Shown here piece by piece: positions 9,329-18,511 of a stretch of DNA of 35,971 nucleotides. A program made the position numbers and the translations under genes. The notes beneath the pieces were generated by a model, which was given only the letters and a program-made list of their open reading frames with translations, searched no databases and was not told the origin of the DNA. Every line of letters starts with the position of its first letter. The first letter of the stretch is position 1. The DNA is from Rhizobiales bacterium Ga0077556. GTDB taxonomy: Bacteria > Pseudomonadota > Alphaproteobacteria > Rhizobiales > Phreatobacteraceae. The stretch lies in contig LNFH01000372.1 in NCBI GenBank assembly GCA_001464235.1, forward strand, positions 1 to 35,971, in the 5' to 3' direction.

Positions 9329-9424
9329 GGGATCCTCCGGTCGCCCGGTCGTGGACCGCAGGCGCGGCATCGGGCGTTGCGCTCAACCCTATCAGGCCGG
9401 CACGCCGGCGGAAGGCCCGACGCG

Positions 9425-10225
9425 TCAGAGCAGGCGCGGCAGGGGCCGGCCGGCGAGCGCCTGCTGGTAGGCGAGCCAGACGAGGCCCGTCCAGCCGACC
9501 GCGGCGATCCAGACCGCGGCCATGGCGGCGGGCGGCGGCAGGCTGCGCGCGGCGATGAGCCCGACGAGCGGGATCGCCTGGATCATGTGCGTGGCGAGAA
9601 AATGGGCGATGCGCAGGTCTCCCACCACGAAGGACCAGCCGGTCAGCGCCATCCGCGCGCCACCCGGCGGATGGGTGCCCACATGAGGGCTGAGCCGACT
9701 ACCGATGGTGAAGGCAGTGATGAGGGTGAGGACCGCACCGCCGACGAATCCGAGGAGGACCGCCATTCGCAGGGCCGGCCCGATCTCCGCCTCCCTGTCG
9801 AGGAAGGCCGCCACGCCGACCGCCGCGGCGCTGAGCGTGATGACCACCGCTCCCGCCGCCATGGCCGTGTACATGGCGCGGGTGAAGGGCGTCGCGAGGT
9901 TGAAGTGCGAGGCCTGCTGACGGGCCGCCTGCACGATGATCCAGATCATCTCGCCGAGCGAGGCCAGGGCACAGGCCGCTGCCACGAGGGCGAGCAGGCT
10001 GCCCGTCCGCCACCCCGCTCCGAGGAGGCCGACGACGAGGGCCAGCGTCGCCATGTGCACGGCGAGGGACACGGCGAACTTCATCGGCTTCGCCCAGACG
10101 CTGACCTCGCCGATCAGGCGCTTGTCGATCGTCCAGAGGACGGCGGCGAGGGCCAGCATCAGGGCCATGACGAGGGCGCCGGTCCACAGGACCAGTTCGG
10201 CGGTTCCCGGGCGTGCATCCATCAT
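9425..10225 (-). CDS. Seven-transmembrane protein of unknown function
   Basis: 266 residues from ATG 10225 (a second ATG follows directly). Seven hydrophobic helices can be picked out. The first is LVLWTGALVMALMLALAAVLW and the last runs around AAVWIAAVGWTGLVWLAYQ. Between them, loops carry polar signatures that look conserved: WAKPMKFAVS, RQQASHFNLATP and GDLRIAHFLATHMIQAIP. I recall similar uncharacterised membrane proteins but no known function. Start and TetR stop overlap (ATGA), so it is coupled to the broken regulator upstream and belongs to the SDR-tetR-membrane operon. Because of the tetR frameshift, this frame is open all the way back to 10840, so a fused product is possible in this strain. 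Confidence 0.65.
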   Translation of the reverse strand: MMDARPGTAELVLWTGALVMALMLALAAVLWTIDKRLIGEVSVWAKPMKFAVSLAVHMATLALVVGLLGAGWRTGSLLALVAAACALASLGEMIWIIVQAARQQASHFNLATPFTRAMYTAMAAGAVVITLSAAAVGVAAFLDREAEIGPALRMAVLLGFVGGAVLTLITAFTIGSRLSPHVGTHPPGGARMALTGWSFVVGDLRIAHFLATHMIQAIPLVGLIAARSLPPPAAMAAVWIAAVGWTGLVWLAYQQALAGRPLPRLL

Positions 10226-10840
10226 GGTTGTTCGTCCTTGGGCAGCGGCGCGGTCATCGCCGCATGGAGCCGGCCCATCGCATGGGGCTGCACCGCGGCA
10301 TGGACGGAGGCCGGCAGGGCCAGCGTCTGCATGGCGCTGGACTGCATCATGCCGGCGAGGCCATGGACGGTAGCCCAGACGTAGAGCGCGTCCAGCGGCA
10401 CGGCGCGGCCGGCCGGGCTTGCGGCGTCGGGCCGTCCATGAACGCGGTCGATAGCCTCGTTGAGGATCGCGAAAGCGTGGCGTGCGCTCGCCATCATGGC
10501 GGGATGGGCCTCGGGGTCGGGCAGCGGGGTTGCGAACATCAGCCGGTACTGCAGGGGATGGGCACGCGCATACGCTACTGCCGAGATCCTCATACGGATC
10601 GTCGTGGCGGGGCCGATCATCGAGATGACGGGCAAATCCGTCGTAGATCCGCCGCACGACCTCGGCCAGGAGATGGTCGCGGCTGGGGAAATGCTTGTAG
10701 GGCGCCTGGTGCGAGACGCCGAGGCCGCGGGCGACCTCGCGCAGGCTGAGGGCCTCGACGCCGGAGCGTTCGATCACCGCCAGGGCCTCGCGCAGGCACG
10801 CCTCGCGCAGGTCAGGCGCGCCGGCCGCTCTCTTCGCCAT
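10222..10840 (-). pseudogene. TetR-family regulator, frameshifted between DNA-binding and ligand domains
   Basis: The N-terminal part (MAKRAAGAPDLREACLREAL..., frame starting at 10840) is a normal TetR helix-turn-helix: SLREVARGLGVSHQAPYKHF followed by LLAEVVRRIYDGFA. After DDPYEDL near 10580 the frame loses sense. The next part of a TetR C-terminal (WHG-type) domain continues in another frame: ARAHPLQYRLMFATPLPDPEAHP and on to the stop at 10222. The frames rejoin by a one-base shift around 10576-10582. Compared with what I know of this subfamily, about five residues also seem to be missing at the break, so a deletion of around 17 bp is likelier than a single miscalled base. The intact gene would be about 205-210 residues and would regulate the SDR operon through the twin operators upstream. 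Confidence 0.75.
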
Positions 10841-11657
10841 GTCCCTTCCCCGTCATGCCCCGCATCACCTGTTCCATGATCCGCACGCGGCCGGCGCGCG
10901 GCAACAGGGACAACGAGCCCTCCAGCACCTTGGCGAGAAGGCCCGGCCGCACGGTGGTTTTCCGACCGAGGGCCGCGAGGGTCTGGCGCGCGACGACCTC
11001 CGGCTTCTCGGCGCGGCCCATGGTCATGGCGGCGCGCGCCGCAAAGCCGCTCGCCACCGGGCCCGGGGCCGAGGCGACGACGTCGACCCCCAGAGGCGCG
11101 AGTTCGCGTGCCAATCCCTCGGCGAGGGTCTGCACATAGGCCTTGGTGGCGGCATAGTGGGCGGTGCGCGGAACGCCCTGGAACGCCACCAGCGAGCTCA
11201 TCAGGACGAGACCGCCCTTGCCGCGGGCGGCGAGACGTCGGCCGAACCTGTGCGTGGTCAGCATCCGGCTTTCGCAGTTGAGCCGGAGCATGTCGCGCTC
11301 GTTGGCTTCCTCCGCATCCAGGAAGGGCCCCGAGGTACCGAACCCGGCGGCGCAGACCACCAGTCCGACATCGAGAGATTCGGTCGCCGTGCACAGCGCG
11401 GCGACGCCCTCGTCGGTGGCGAGGTCGCCGGCCACGACCACCGGAGCGAAGCCCCCTTCCGCCGCGATTCGTGCGGCGAGGGCATCGAGCCTGTCCTTGC
11501 CCCGCGCGGCAAGAACCACGCCGAAGCCGGCGGCCGCGAGCTCCAGCGCGAAGGCGCGGCCGATGCCGTCGGAGGCACCGGTGACCACGGCCCAGGGACC
11601 GTATTGGGCGAGACGGCCGCGCGGTAGCGGCGATGCCGGCTGGTCGGAGATGCACAT
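10812..11657 (-). CDS. Short-chain dehydrogenase/reductase (SDR)
   Basis: 281 residues from ATG 11657 (MCISDQPASPLPRGRLAQYG); the track start 13 codons earlier would lie in the operator region. Classical SDR features are the cofactor motif TGASDGIG, the CAAG segment in place of the usual NNAG, the Ser of VLMSSLVAF and the YAATK catalytic Tyr-Lys. The C-terminal 60 residues (TTVRPGLLAKVLEGSLSLLPRAGRVRIM) look like those of SDRs acting on lipophilic or acyl substrates. It is the first gene of an operon with tetR and the membrane protein, overlapping tetR by 29 bp. Two TTGACAgTGTCAA operators precede it, so the TetR protein likely repressed it. The substrate is unknown. Confidence 0.85.
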   Translation of the reverse strand: MCISDQPASPLPRGRLAQYGPWAVVTGASDGIGRAFALELAAAGFGVVLAARGKDRLDALAARIAAEGGFAPVVVAGDLATDEGVAALCTATESLDVGLVVCAAGFGTSGPFLDAEEANERDMLRLNCESRMLTTHRFGRRLAARGKGGLVLMSSLVAFQGVPRTAHYAATKAYVQTLAEGLARELAPLGVDVVASAPGPVASGFAARAAMTMGRAEKPEVVARQTLAALGRKTTVRPGLLAKVLEGSLSLLPRAGRVRIMEQVMRGMTGKGHGEESGRRA

Positions 11658-11679
11658 GGGGGATCTCGATCTCGGGATG

Positions 11680-11686
11680 TTGACAG

Positions 11687-11692
<6 letters not shown>
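11680..11692 (-). promoter_or_regulatory. Operator half of a twin site (TTGACAGTGTCTA)
   Basis: An imperfect copy of the palindrome TTGACAgTGTCAA, centred 23 bp from the perfect copy at 11703-11715. It overlaps the predicted -10 of the SDR operon promoter. It is probably a binding site of the operon's own TetR. Confidence 0.65.
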
Positions 11693-12945
<1,253 letters not shown>

Positions 12946-12951
12946 CGACGC

Positions 12952-12983
12952 GCAAAAGGGCGCCGCGGTGACCGCAGCGCCCC
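12952..12983 (-). terminator. Intrinsic terminator between frmA and the FMN-binding protein gene
   Basis: A G+C-rich stem (GGGCGCCGCGGT / ACCGCAGCGCCC, one mismatch) is followed by TTTTGCG on the minus strand. It serves the minus-strand gene ending at 13003 and may also stop frmA from the other side. Confidence 0.7.
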
Positions 12984-13002
12984 TTCAGTCCTTGCGGCGT
13001 TC

Positions 13003-13494
13003 CTAGCGCATGGCGACCTTCGCCACCTTGTCCTCGTAGTCTTCCTTGGGGTCGGCGCCGATCATCAGCTTGAAGCCCGCCCAGAGGCTGGTGGCGTTCT
13101 CCCAGATCTCCGCCTTCGCGGGCTCGAAGCGCAGCAGGGCGAGCTTCGGGTCGTCCTTGCCCTCCTCGTACCAGGCGGCGACGAAGCGGTTCCACAGCCG
13201 GTCGATGACGGCGCGGTCGTTGTCGACCACGAAGGTGCCGTGGACGCAGGCGAAGAGGTCGTGCGACTTCGACGTGAGGGTGATCGAGCCCTTTTTCGAC
13301 TCGGCGCCCAGCGCCTTGGCCATGTCCGTATCCTTCGCCGTGAAGAACCAGATCGGCCCGTGGTCGGCGTCGCCGTCGAGCTGGGCGGTCAGCGGACGCA
13401 TGTGGCCGTCTTCGTCCGCGAGCCCGGCCATCACCGTCATTTCGGAGCGCAGGTGGGTCCAGAAGGCCTGGGTCAATTCGGCCGGCGTCGGCAT
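13003..13494 (-). CDS. Pyridoxamine 5'-phosphate oxidase-like, FMN-binding split-barrel stress protein
   Basis: 163 residues from ATG 13494, which has GGAGA just upstream; the 444-codon track ORF is an extension through noncoding DNA. The order of features fits the small general-stress branch of the split-barrel fold. These are an N-terminal helix (AELTQAFWTHLRSEMTVMAG), a strand with RPLTAQLD, PIWFFTAKDTD, then SKSHDLFACVHGTFVVDND and a WKNxF-like helix (DRLWNRFVAAWYEEG). Such proteins bind FMN or F420-like cofactors. The biological role is mostly unsettled and it is too short to be a true PdxH. It stands alone, divergent from the oxygenase-like gene. Confidence 0.85.
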   Translation of the reverse strand: MPTPAELTQAFWTHLRSEMTVMAGLADEDGHMRPLTAQLDGDADHGPIWFFTAKDTDMAKALGAESKKGSITLTSKSHDLFACVHGTFVVDNDRAVIDRLWNRFVAAWYEEGKDDPKLALLRFEPAKAEIWENATSLWAGFKLMIGADPKEDYEDKVAKVAMR

Positions 13495-13692
13495 GGCGGT
13501 TCTCCGGGGTGAGGGGGTCGGTGGGGCAACGCGCCGCCCGGCCCCCCGTTCCCCGCCCGCCGCGTCACAGGTGCGGAGAGCGGCTGTCGAAACGCTGCAA
13601 CAATTGCGCTTCAGCGTAGGTTCATGCGCAGGGTGCTGGCCTGTCCCTGGGGTGGCACCGATTTTTTTTCGAATGACCGGCCGGAGCAGACA

Positions 13693-14415
13693 ATGGACGA
13701 TCGCGACTATGTGAAGCTGAAGCCCGAACTGATGGGGTTCCGCTATGTGGGGACCGTGCCGCAGGAGGCACGTCCCTTGCTGACCCGCGCCTATGAGGAC
13801 CTGAAGCGCACCATGGGTCCCAAGTGGGACGAGCAGATCGCCGCTAGGGAAATCTGCTGGATGAACGTCTGGCAGGAGGACGAGGAGGGCGACGCCATGG
13901 AGCTCTCCGACAAGGCGCTCGCCGCCGAGCTTCACGCCTGGTGCGAGACCGCTGCCGGCCAGTTCGCCGAGAAGGGCGCCATCATGGATGGCTACGGCTT
14001 CGTGGTGAACCCGGTGGGCTCGAAGCCGCAGGTCTGGCACGTCGACTACACCACCGACGCCGCCGCGATCTGGATCCCGCTGACCCAGTTCACCGACCGC
14101 AACGCCACCCAGTTCATCACCCTTCCCGAGACCACGCCGGAGGATGCGCTGGAGAAGGTCGCCTCGAACGTCGACGCCGTGGACGTGGAGGCTCTCGCCC
14201 GCAGCGTCGACCATTTCCAGGTCCACCAGATCGTCGCCAAGCCCATGTCGGTACTCTACATGGGCCGCGGCACCATCCACCGCGGGATCACCAACAGCGG
14301 CGACGACAACCGCATCTCCTTCTACATCTCGCTGCACTTCATCCGCGACTACTCGGTCTATCCCTATTACGCCGACGAGCGGTCCGAGCAGGCGGTCGTC
14401 AACTTCAACGACTGA
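13693..14415 (+). CDS. 2-oxoglutarate/Fe(II)-dependent oxygenase-like protein
   Basis: 240 residues from ATG 13693 (GGAG six bases upstream); the track extension to 13624 has no support. I do not know a named homologue. The visible metal-binding pattern is that of the jelly-roll Fe(II)/2-oxoglutarate enzymes: His116-x-Asp118 in WHVDYT, distal His196 in GRGTIHRGIT and Arg207 in DDNRISFYIS, eleven residues later, where the 2OG-binding Arg is expected. The surrounding strands (AAAIWIPLTQF, SVLYMGRGTIH) fit the same fold. Members hydroxylate or demethylate small molecules or proteins. The gene stands alone between two divergent or convergent genes, so context gives no substrate. A phytanoyl-CoA dioxygenase-like role is one option. 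Confidence 0.6.
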   Translation: MDDRDYVKLKPELMGFRYVGTVPQEARPLLTRAYEDLKRTMGPKWDEQIAAREICWMNVWQEDEEGDAMELSDKALAAELHAWCETAAGQFAEKGAIMDGYGFVVNPVGSKPQVWHVDYTTDAAAIWIPLTQFTDRNATQFITLPETTPEDALEKVASNVDAVDVEALARSVDHFQVHQIVAKPMSVLYMGRGTIHRGITNSGDDNRISFYISLHFIRDYSVYPYYADERSEQAVVNFND

Positions 14416-14426
14416 CCAGCCCCATG

Positions 14427-14460
14427 CGAAAAGGCCGCCCCCATCGGGGAGCGGCCTCTC
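14427..14460 (-). terminator. Intrinsic terminator between convergent genes
   Basis: GGCCGC and GCGGCC flank an inner CCCC/GGGG pairing. On the minus strand the hairpin is followed by TTTTCGC, so it ends the gene that stops at 14480; it can also help stop the oxygenase-like gene. Confidence 0.75.
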
Positions 14461-14479
14461 TCGTGTCAGGCGCGCAGCC

Positions 14480-14860
14480 TTAGTTCTGGTTCGGCGTCGC
14501 CGGCGCGGCAGGGGCGGGCTGGGCCGGAGCCGGCTGCATCGCAGGCGGCGTGGACGGCTGCGGACGCGGCACCGAGCCGGTCGCGGTCGGGTCGGCCGCC
14601 GGACCGCCGGCGGGCGTGCCCTCGGCGATCGGGGGACGCTCCGTCGTCGGCGTGGTGGCGGTGCGGTCCGACGCGCCGCCGAACATCGTCATGATCACGA
14701 AGACCAGGACGAGCGCGGCCGCGAGCCCGCCGAGCAGGCCCCAGCCGGTGCGCGACGCGGGGCGGGGATCGATCGGCTGCCGGGGATCCGTGCCGCCGGC
14801 CATCGGGGCGACCGGATCGGCGATCGGCCGGTTGGGGTCGCGGGGGTCGATATGGGTCAT
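14480..14860 (-). CDS. Proline-rich single-span membrane protein of unknown function
   Basis: 126 residues from ATG 14860, which has GGAGAG upstream. Residues 1-38 are polar and rich in Asp/Pro/Arg (DPRDPNRPIADP). A single hydrophobic helix follows at about 39-60 (GLLGGLAAALVLVFVIMTMF). The rest is a low-complexity Ala/Pro/Thr tail (APAQPAPAAPATPNQN). This looks like an inner-membrane protein with a flexible periplasmic tail. I recognise no domain. It lies downstream of the NCS2 permease on the same strand but 94 bp away, so co-transcription is uncertain. Confidence 0.7.
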   Translation of the reverse strand: MTHIDPRDPNRPIADPVAPMAGGTDPRQPIDPRPASRTGWGLLGGLAAALVLVFVIMTMFGGASDRTATTPTTERPPIAEGTPAGGPAADPTATGSVPRPQPSTPPAMQPAPAQPAPAAPATPNQN

Positions 14861-14954
14861 GTCGTCTCTCCTCACGGATGGATCGTCTGTGAGGTCAACG
14901 GGCGGCACCCCGGCAGGTTCCACGGCGGGTCGAGGCCCGCCGCGGGTTCCGGCC

Positions 14955-16538
14955 CTATTCCGCCGGTTGTGCGGTCATGGCCGGACGGTCGGCCGCCGCC
15001 TCCTTCCGCGAGGCCGCATAGAGCAGCCCGGCCACCATGAGATAGGCGAAGGCGACGCCGGGCGAGCGTGCGAAGCCCACGGCCTCGCCGTGCATGAAGC
15101 CGAAGAAGGTGAGCAGGGCTCCGGCGCCGGCGAACATCGCCGCCTCCATGAACTTCTTCTCGATGACGAAGACGGCGATGGCGCCGAGCACGAGGCCGGT
15201 GATGATGGCGCCGCCGCCCATGATCTCGAGACCATGATAGAGCACGCCGACCTGCGCCATCTTGTCGAGGCCGACCGCCGCGGCATTGGTGCCGGCGGCC
15301 CCGAGCGCCCCGTCCACCAGCACCTTGGCCCAGGCGGCGAGATGGGGCGTCAGCGCCAGGACGACTGCCGGCGCGTGGCTCGACGGCGTCGTCTGGAAGG
15401 CCTGCGCGCCGATCAGCATGCCGATGTAGAGGAGGATCGGCGCGATGGCGACGACGGGGATCAGCGCGGTCAGAAGCGCGATGATGCCGAACCAGGCGAG
15501 CACCAGCACCATGACCCCGGTGAGGGCGGAATAGCCGATGCGCCCGCCCATGGCCTTCCAGCCGGGATGGCCGATATAGACCGCGTTGATGAAGGGGTTG
15601 CCCATCAGGCAGCCGATCATCGAGACGACGCCGTCGGCGGTGAGCACCCGCGTCGTCGGATAATGGTCGCCGGCCGCCTCCGCGCTCTCCACGTTGTCCA
15701 TGGCCTCGACGAGGTCGTAGATGCCGAAGGGAATGGCGGTGACCAGGATGATGCCGAGGAACTGGAACCCCGAGAACGTGTGCCCGATGGCCGGGATCGG
15801 GAGCGAGAAGCCGAAGCTCGAGAAGGCCTGTCCGAGCTTGTCGAGGCCGACGCCGCCGATCGGCATGCCGATGGCGACGGAGGCCCAGGCGATGAGCATG
15901 CCCGCCGCGATGGCGACGAGGCCCGCGGGGATGCCGCGCGGATAGCGGAAGCCGCCGAACCAGGACAGCATGATGATGGCAAAGCAGGTGAGGCCGATCA
16001 CCGGCGTCATGTACATCTCCATCGCCGGGCGCATGGAGATGAAGGCGATGGAGACGCCGGCGAGCGTGCCGAGCAGCGCCGCCCGCGGCGTCACCTTGCG
16101 GATGTAGGGGGCGATGAAGCCGCCGGCCATCAGGATGATCGACTGGATGAACACCCAGGCGAGCCCCGCCTCCCAGCCCTTGATGGGATCGCCGGTGGAG
16201 ATCGAGATCGGCAGCATGATCACGAAGGTGACGATGAACATGTGCGGCACGCTGACCCCCGAGGGCAGCGCGCAGACGTCCGAGCGCCCGGTCTCCTTGG
16301 CGAGCTTCCAGGCGAGATAGGCGTAGTACATCGTCGAGAGCGCCATCATCAGCCCGAGGGCGGGCAGGATGCGGCCGAAGACCAGGCTGTCCGGCATCTT
16401 CAGCACGAAGCGCAGAAGGCCGGTGAGCACCAGCATGTTGACGAGGATGTTGGTGCCGAAGCCGAAGAAGGCGTTCCAGTCGCCCGGCGTCCACAGCGCC
16501 GGCTGGCCGCGCGAAGCGGCGGTCTCGGTCATGGCCAT
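14955..16538 (-). CDS. NCS2-family permease (xanthine/uracil/AzgA-like transporter)
   Basis: 527 residues with about 13-14 hydrophobic segments. The order and loop motifs (FFGFGTNILVNMLVLTGLL, GIYDLVEAMDNVESAEAAGD, NPFINAVYIGHPGWKAMGGRIGYS, NAAAVGLDKMAQVG) fit the nucleobase-cation symporter-2 superfamily. In AzgA-like members the DxxEAMDNVES-type helix contains key substrate residues. ATG 16538 has AGGGGAG upstream. The cysteine hydrolase gene lies only 27 bp upstream on the same strand, so the two look like an operon that imports and hydrolyses a ureide- or imide-like nitrogen compound. The exact substrate is open. Confidence 0.85.
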   Translation of the reverse strand: MAMTETAASRGQPALWTPGDWNAFFGFGTNILVNMLVLTGLLRFVLKMPDSLVFGRILPALGLMMALSTMYYAYLAWKLAKETGRSDVCALPSGVSVPHMFIVTFVIMLPISISTGDPIKGWEAGLAWVFIQSIILMAGGFIAPYIRKVTPRAALLGTLAGVSIAFISMRPAMEMYMTPVIGLTCFAIIMLSWFGGFRYPRGIPAGLVAIAAGMLIAWASVAIGMPIGGVGLDKLGQAFSSFGFSLPIPAIGHTFSGFQFLGIILVTAIPFGIYDLVEAMDNVESAEAAGDHYPTTRVLTADGVVSMIGCLMGNPFINAVYIGHPGWKAMGGRIGYSALTGVMVLVLAWFGIIALLTALIPVVAIAPILLYIGMLIGAQAFQTTPSSHAPAVVLALTPHLAAWAKVLVDGALGAAGTNAAAVGLDKMAQVGVLYHGLEIMGGGAIITGLVLGAIAVFVIEKKFMEAAMFAGAGALLTFFGFMHGEAVGFARSPGVAFAYLMVAGLLYAASRKEAAADRPAMTAQPAE

Positions 16539-16565
16539 GCTCGTCTCCCCTCGATGGTCAGGTCG

Positions 16566-17231
16566 TCAAAGCGCTGCGGTGATGTCTCCCGTCGTGGTGA
16601 CGAAGCCGAAGATCCCGCCCTGGGCGGCGATCATCCTCAGCCCCACCGCATGGAACTCGTCGAAATAGGAGGCGCAGGCGTCCCCCGGCACGAGGCAGCG
16701 GAAGCCGCGGTCGTTGGCCTCGCGCACCGTGGTGTGGACGCAGACCTCGGTGGTCACCCCGCAGACGATCAGCGTCTCGATGCGCCGGTTGCCGAGGATC
16801 AGCGCGAGGTCCGTCTCGTAGAAGGCGCCCTTGCCGGGCTTGTCGACCACCGGTTCGCCCGGAGCCGGCGCCAGCGCCGGGATGATGTCGTGGCCGGGCT
16901 CGCCGCGCACGAGGATGCGACCCATGGGGCCGCAGGCGCCGATGCGCAGGGCCGGGTCCCCCCGCTCCACCTTCAGCGGCGGGGCGTCGGCGAGGTCCGG
17001 CCGGTGGCCCTCGCGGGTATGAATGACGAGGAGCCCGTTCGCCCGCGCGAAGGCGAGGAGCGCGGCGATCGGGCCCACGGCGCGGGCGAGCTTGGAGACG
17101 TCGTTGCCGAGCGCCGCACCGAAGCCGCCGGGCTCGAGAAAGTCGCGCTGCATGTCGATGACGACGAGGGCGGTGCGATCGAGATCGATCGTCACCGGGC
17201 TGGGCTCCGCCGGAATGGTCGCCTGCCGCAT
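16566..17231 (-). CDS. Isochorismatase-fold cysteine hydrolase
   Basis: 221 residues. The catalytic triad of the family is visible: Asp26 (VVIDMQRDF), Lys134 (DKPGKGAF) and Cys164 ([11 protein letters not shown]). A TREANDRG-type segment follows. Members hydrolyse amides: nicotinamidase, biuret hydrolase, N-carbamoylsarcosine amidase, ureidoacrylate amidase. The spacing is close to what I recall for rhizobial biuret hydrolase, and the partner gene is an NCS2 permease, which makes a ureide or related small amide the best guess. N-carbamoylsarcosine amidase is an alternative of interest because sarcosine oxidase genes lie in the same window. Start 17231 fits a normal N-terminus; a promoter is predicted 64 bp upstream. 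Confidence 0.85.
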   Translation of the reverse strand: MRQATIPAEPSPVTIDLDRTALVVIDMQRDFLEPGGFGAALGNDVSKLARAVGPIAALLAFARANGLLVIHTREGHRPDLADAPPLKVERGDPALRIGACGPMGRILVRGEPGHDIIPALAPAPGEPVVDKPGKGAFYETDLALILGNRRIETLIVCGVTTEVCVHTTVREANDRGFRCLVPGDACASYFDEFHAVGLRMIAAQGGIFGFVTTTGDITAAL

Positions 17232-17294
17232 CGCGTGCTCCGCAGCTGTCGCGGACCACGCAGCAAGGAGCGGGCCAGACGAAAGCCCGTCCCG

Positions 17295-17323
17295 ATTGTA
17301 TACCGGACGAAGATACCGCCCAA
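17295..17323 (-). promoter_or_regulatory. Predicted promoter of the cysteine hydrolase-NCS2 operon
   Basis: On the minus strand TTGGGC (17323-17318) and TACAAT (17300-17295) are separated by 17 bp, about 64 bp before the ATG. The -10 is part of the palindrome-like ATTGTATAC on the plus strand, which could also bind a regulator. Confidence 0.4.
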
Positions 17324-17373
17324 TTCGGCGTCAGGCGCCGCCGGATACTGCCGCGTACTTGCGCAGCGCCGCG

Positions 17374-18435
17374 TCAATGCGCTCCGGTCGCGCCCCGCCT
17401 GTGCATGAGCGGCTCGACGACATAGTGCATGACGAGGAAGACGACGCCGCCGAGCGCCAGGCCGAGGAGGCCTGAGGCCACCGCCGTGACCAGCCACTCC
17501 ACCGCCGCCTTCACGGCGGGCACCACGGCCGCCACGGCGACGGCGACGCCGTGGATCGCGTGCTCGATGCCGGCGAGGCCATAGCCCGCGAGGCCGTGGA
17601 CGATGATGCCGCCGCCGACCCAGAGCATGGCGAGCGTGCCGACGAGGCTGAGCGTCTTGAGGAAATAGGGCATGCCGAAGACGAGCCCGCGTCCCACGGG
17701 CTGGGTCAGCCGGCTCACCGCACGGTCGAGGGCGGAGGGGCCGCGCGGCTCCAGTTCGGTCGGCCGGCCACGCATCACATGCCCCAGCCCGGTGACCGGC
17801 CGGCTGCTCTGGGCGAGCGCCAGGCCGACGTCGTCGGCCTTCACGATGAGGGCGACGGCGCCATAGACCAGCACGGTGATGCCGAGGCCGACCACCGCCA
17901 GGATCAGCGCCTGGGTCCACAGGCTCGGCGAGGTGATCGTCGACAGCGCGATGGCCATGATCTCCGCCGAGAGGATGAAGTCGGTGCGAATGGCGCCGGC
18001 GACGCGCTGGCTCTCCAGCGCCGCGGCATCGGCCGGGGACGCCGCGAGGGGGTCGGGCGCCGCGGCCTTCTCGCCGTGCGGCACCACCATCTCCAGCACC
18101 TTCTCGAAGCCCTCGTAGCAGAGGTAGAGGCCGCCGATCATCAGGAGCGGGGTGATCGCCCAGGGGGCGAGCGCGCTCAGCAGCAGCGCCCCCGGCAGCA
18201 GGAACAGGATCTTGTTCTTCAGCGACCCCCACGCGATCTTGCCGACGATGGGGAGTTCGCGCGCGGCGGCGAAGCCGACCGCGTAGCGCGGCGTCACGGC
18301 CGCGTCGTCGATGACGATGCCGGCCGCCTTCGTGGCAGCCTTGGTCGCCTGGGCGGCGACGTCGTCCAGCGTCACCGCCGCCACCTTGGCGAGGGCGGCG
18401 ATGTCGTCGAGGAGTGCGATCAGGCCGATGCTCAC
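17374..18435 (-). CDS. yedI: YedI/DUF808 family inner-membrane protein
   Basis: 353 residues starting at GTG 18435 (VSIGLIALLDDIAALAKV), preceded by GGAGG at 7 nt; the upstream track ATG at 18492 would add an unrelated leader. The opening LLALLDDIA...KVAAVTLDDVAAQ is the signature of DUF808 (YedI). Several hydrophobic segments follow, such as ILFLLPGALLLSALAPWAITPLLMIGGLYLCYEG, with GGGIIVHGLAGYG and VEPLMHRR near the end. The family is widespread in Proteobacteria and has no settled function. The gene is alone, between the TPP enzyme and the hydrolase pair. Confidence 0.88.
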   Translation of the reverse strand: MSIGLIALLDDIAALAKVAAVTLDDVAAQATKAATKAAGIVIDDAAVTPRYAVGFAAARELPIVGKIAWGSLKNKILFLLPGALLLSALAPWAITPLLMIGGLYLCYEGFEKVLEMVVPHGEKAAAPDPLAASPADAAALESQRVAGAIRTDFILSAEIMAIALSTITSPSLWTQALILAVVGLGITVLVYGAVALIVKADDVGLALAQSSRPVTGLGHVMRGRPTELEPRGPSALDRAVSRLTQPVGRGLVFGMPYFLKTLSLVGTLAMLWVGGGIIVHGLAGYGLAGIEHAIHGVAVAVAAVVPAVKAAVEWLVTAVASGLLGLALGGVVFLVMHYVVEPLMHRRGATGAH

Positions 18436-18511
18436 GGGGGGTCCTCCAGCGGTCGCAGGACCTTTAAGGCCATGTCCGCCGGAGGAAGGCAACCCGCAAT
18501 GCTGCGCCGCG

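Noticed and set aside
13660-13680. Sigma54-like promoter (TGGCACCGATTTTTTTT) before the oxygenase gene
   Set aside because: The -24 part is good but the GC needed at -12 is missing.
17295-17317. IclR-like GTATC...ATAC motif upstream of the cysteine hydrolase
   Set aside because: Spacing between the halves is two bases longer than in the three good copies and the inner bases do not match.
14550-17408. 952-codon plus-strand ORF
   Set aside because: Shadow of the proline-rich protein, NCS2 permease and cysteine hydrolase genes; composition is His/Asp/Gly/Arg-rich with no domain.
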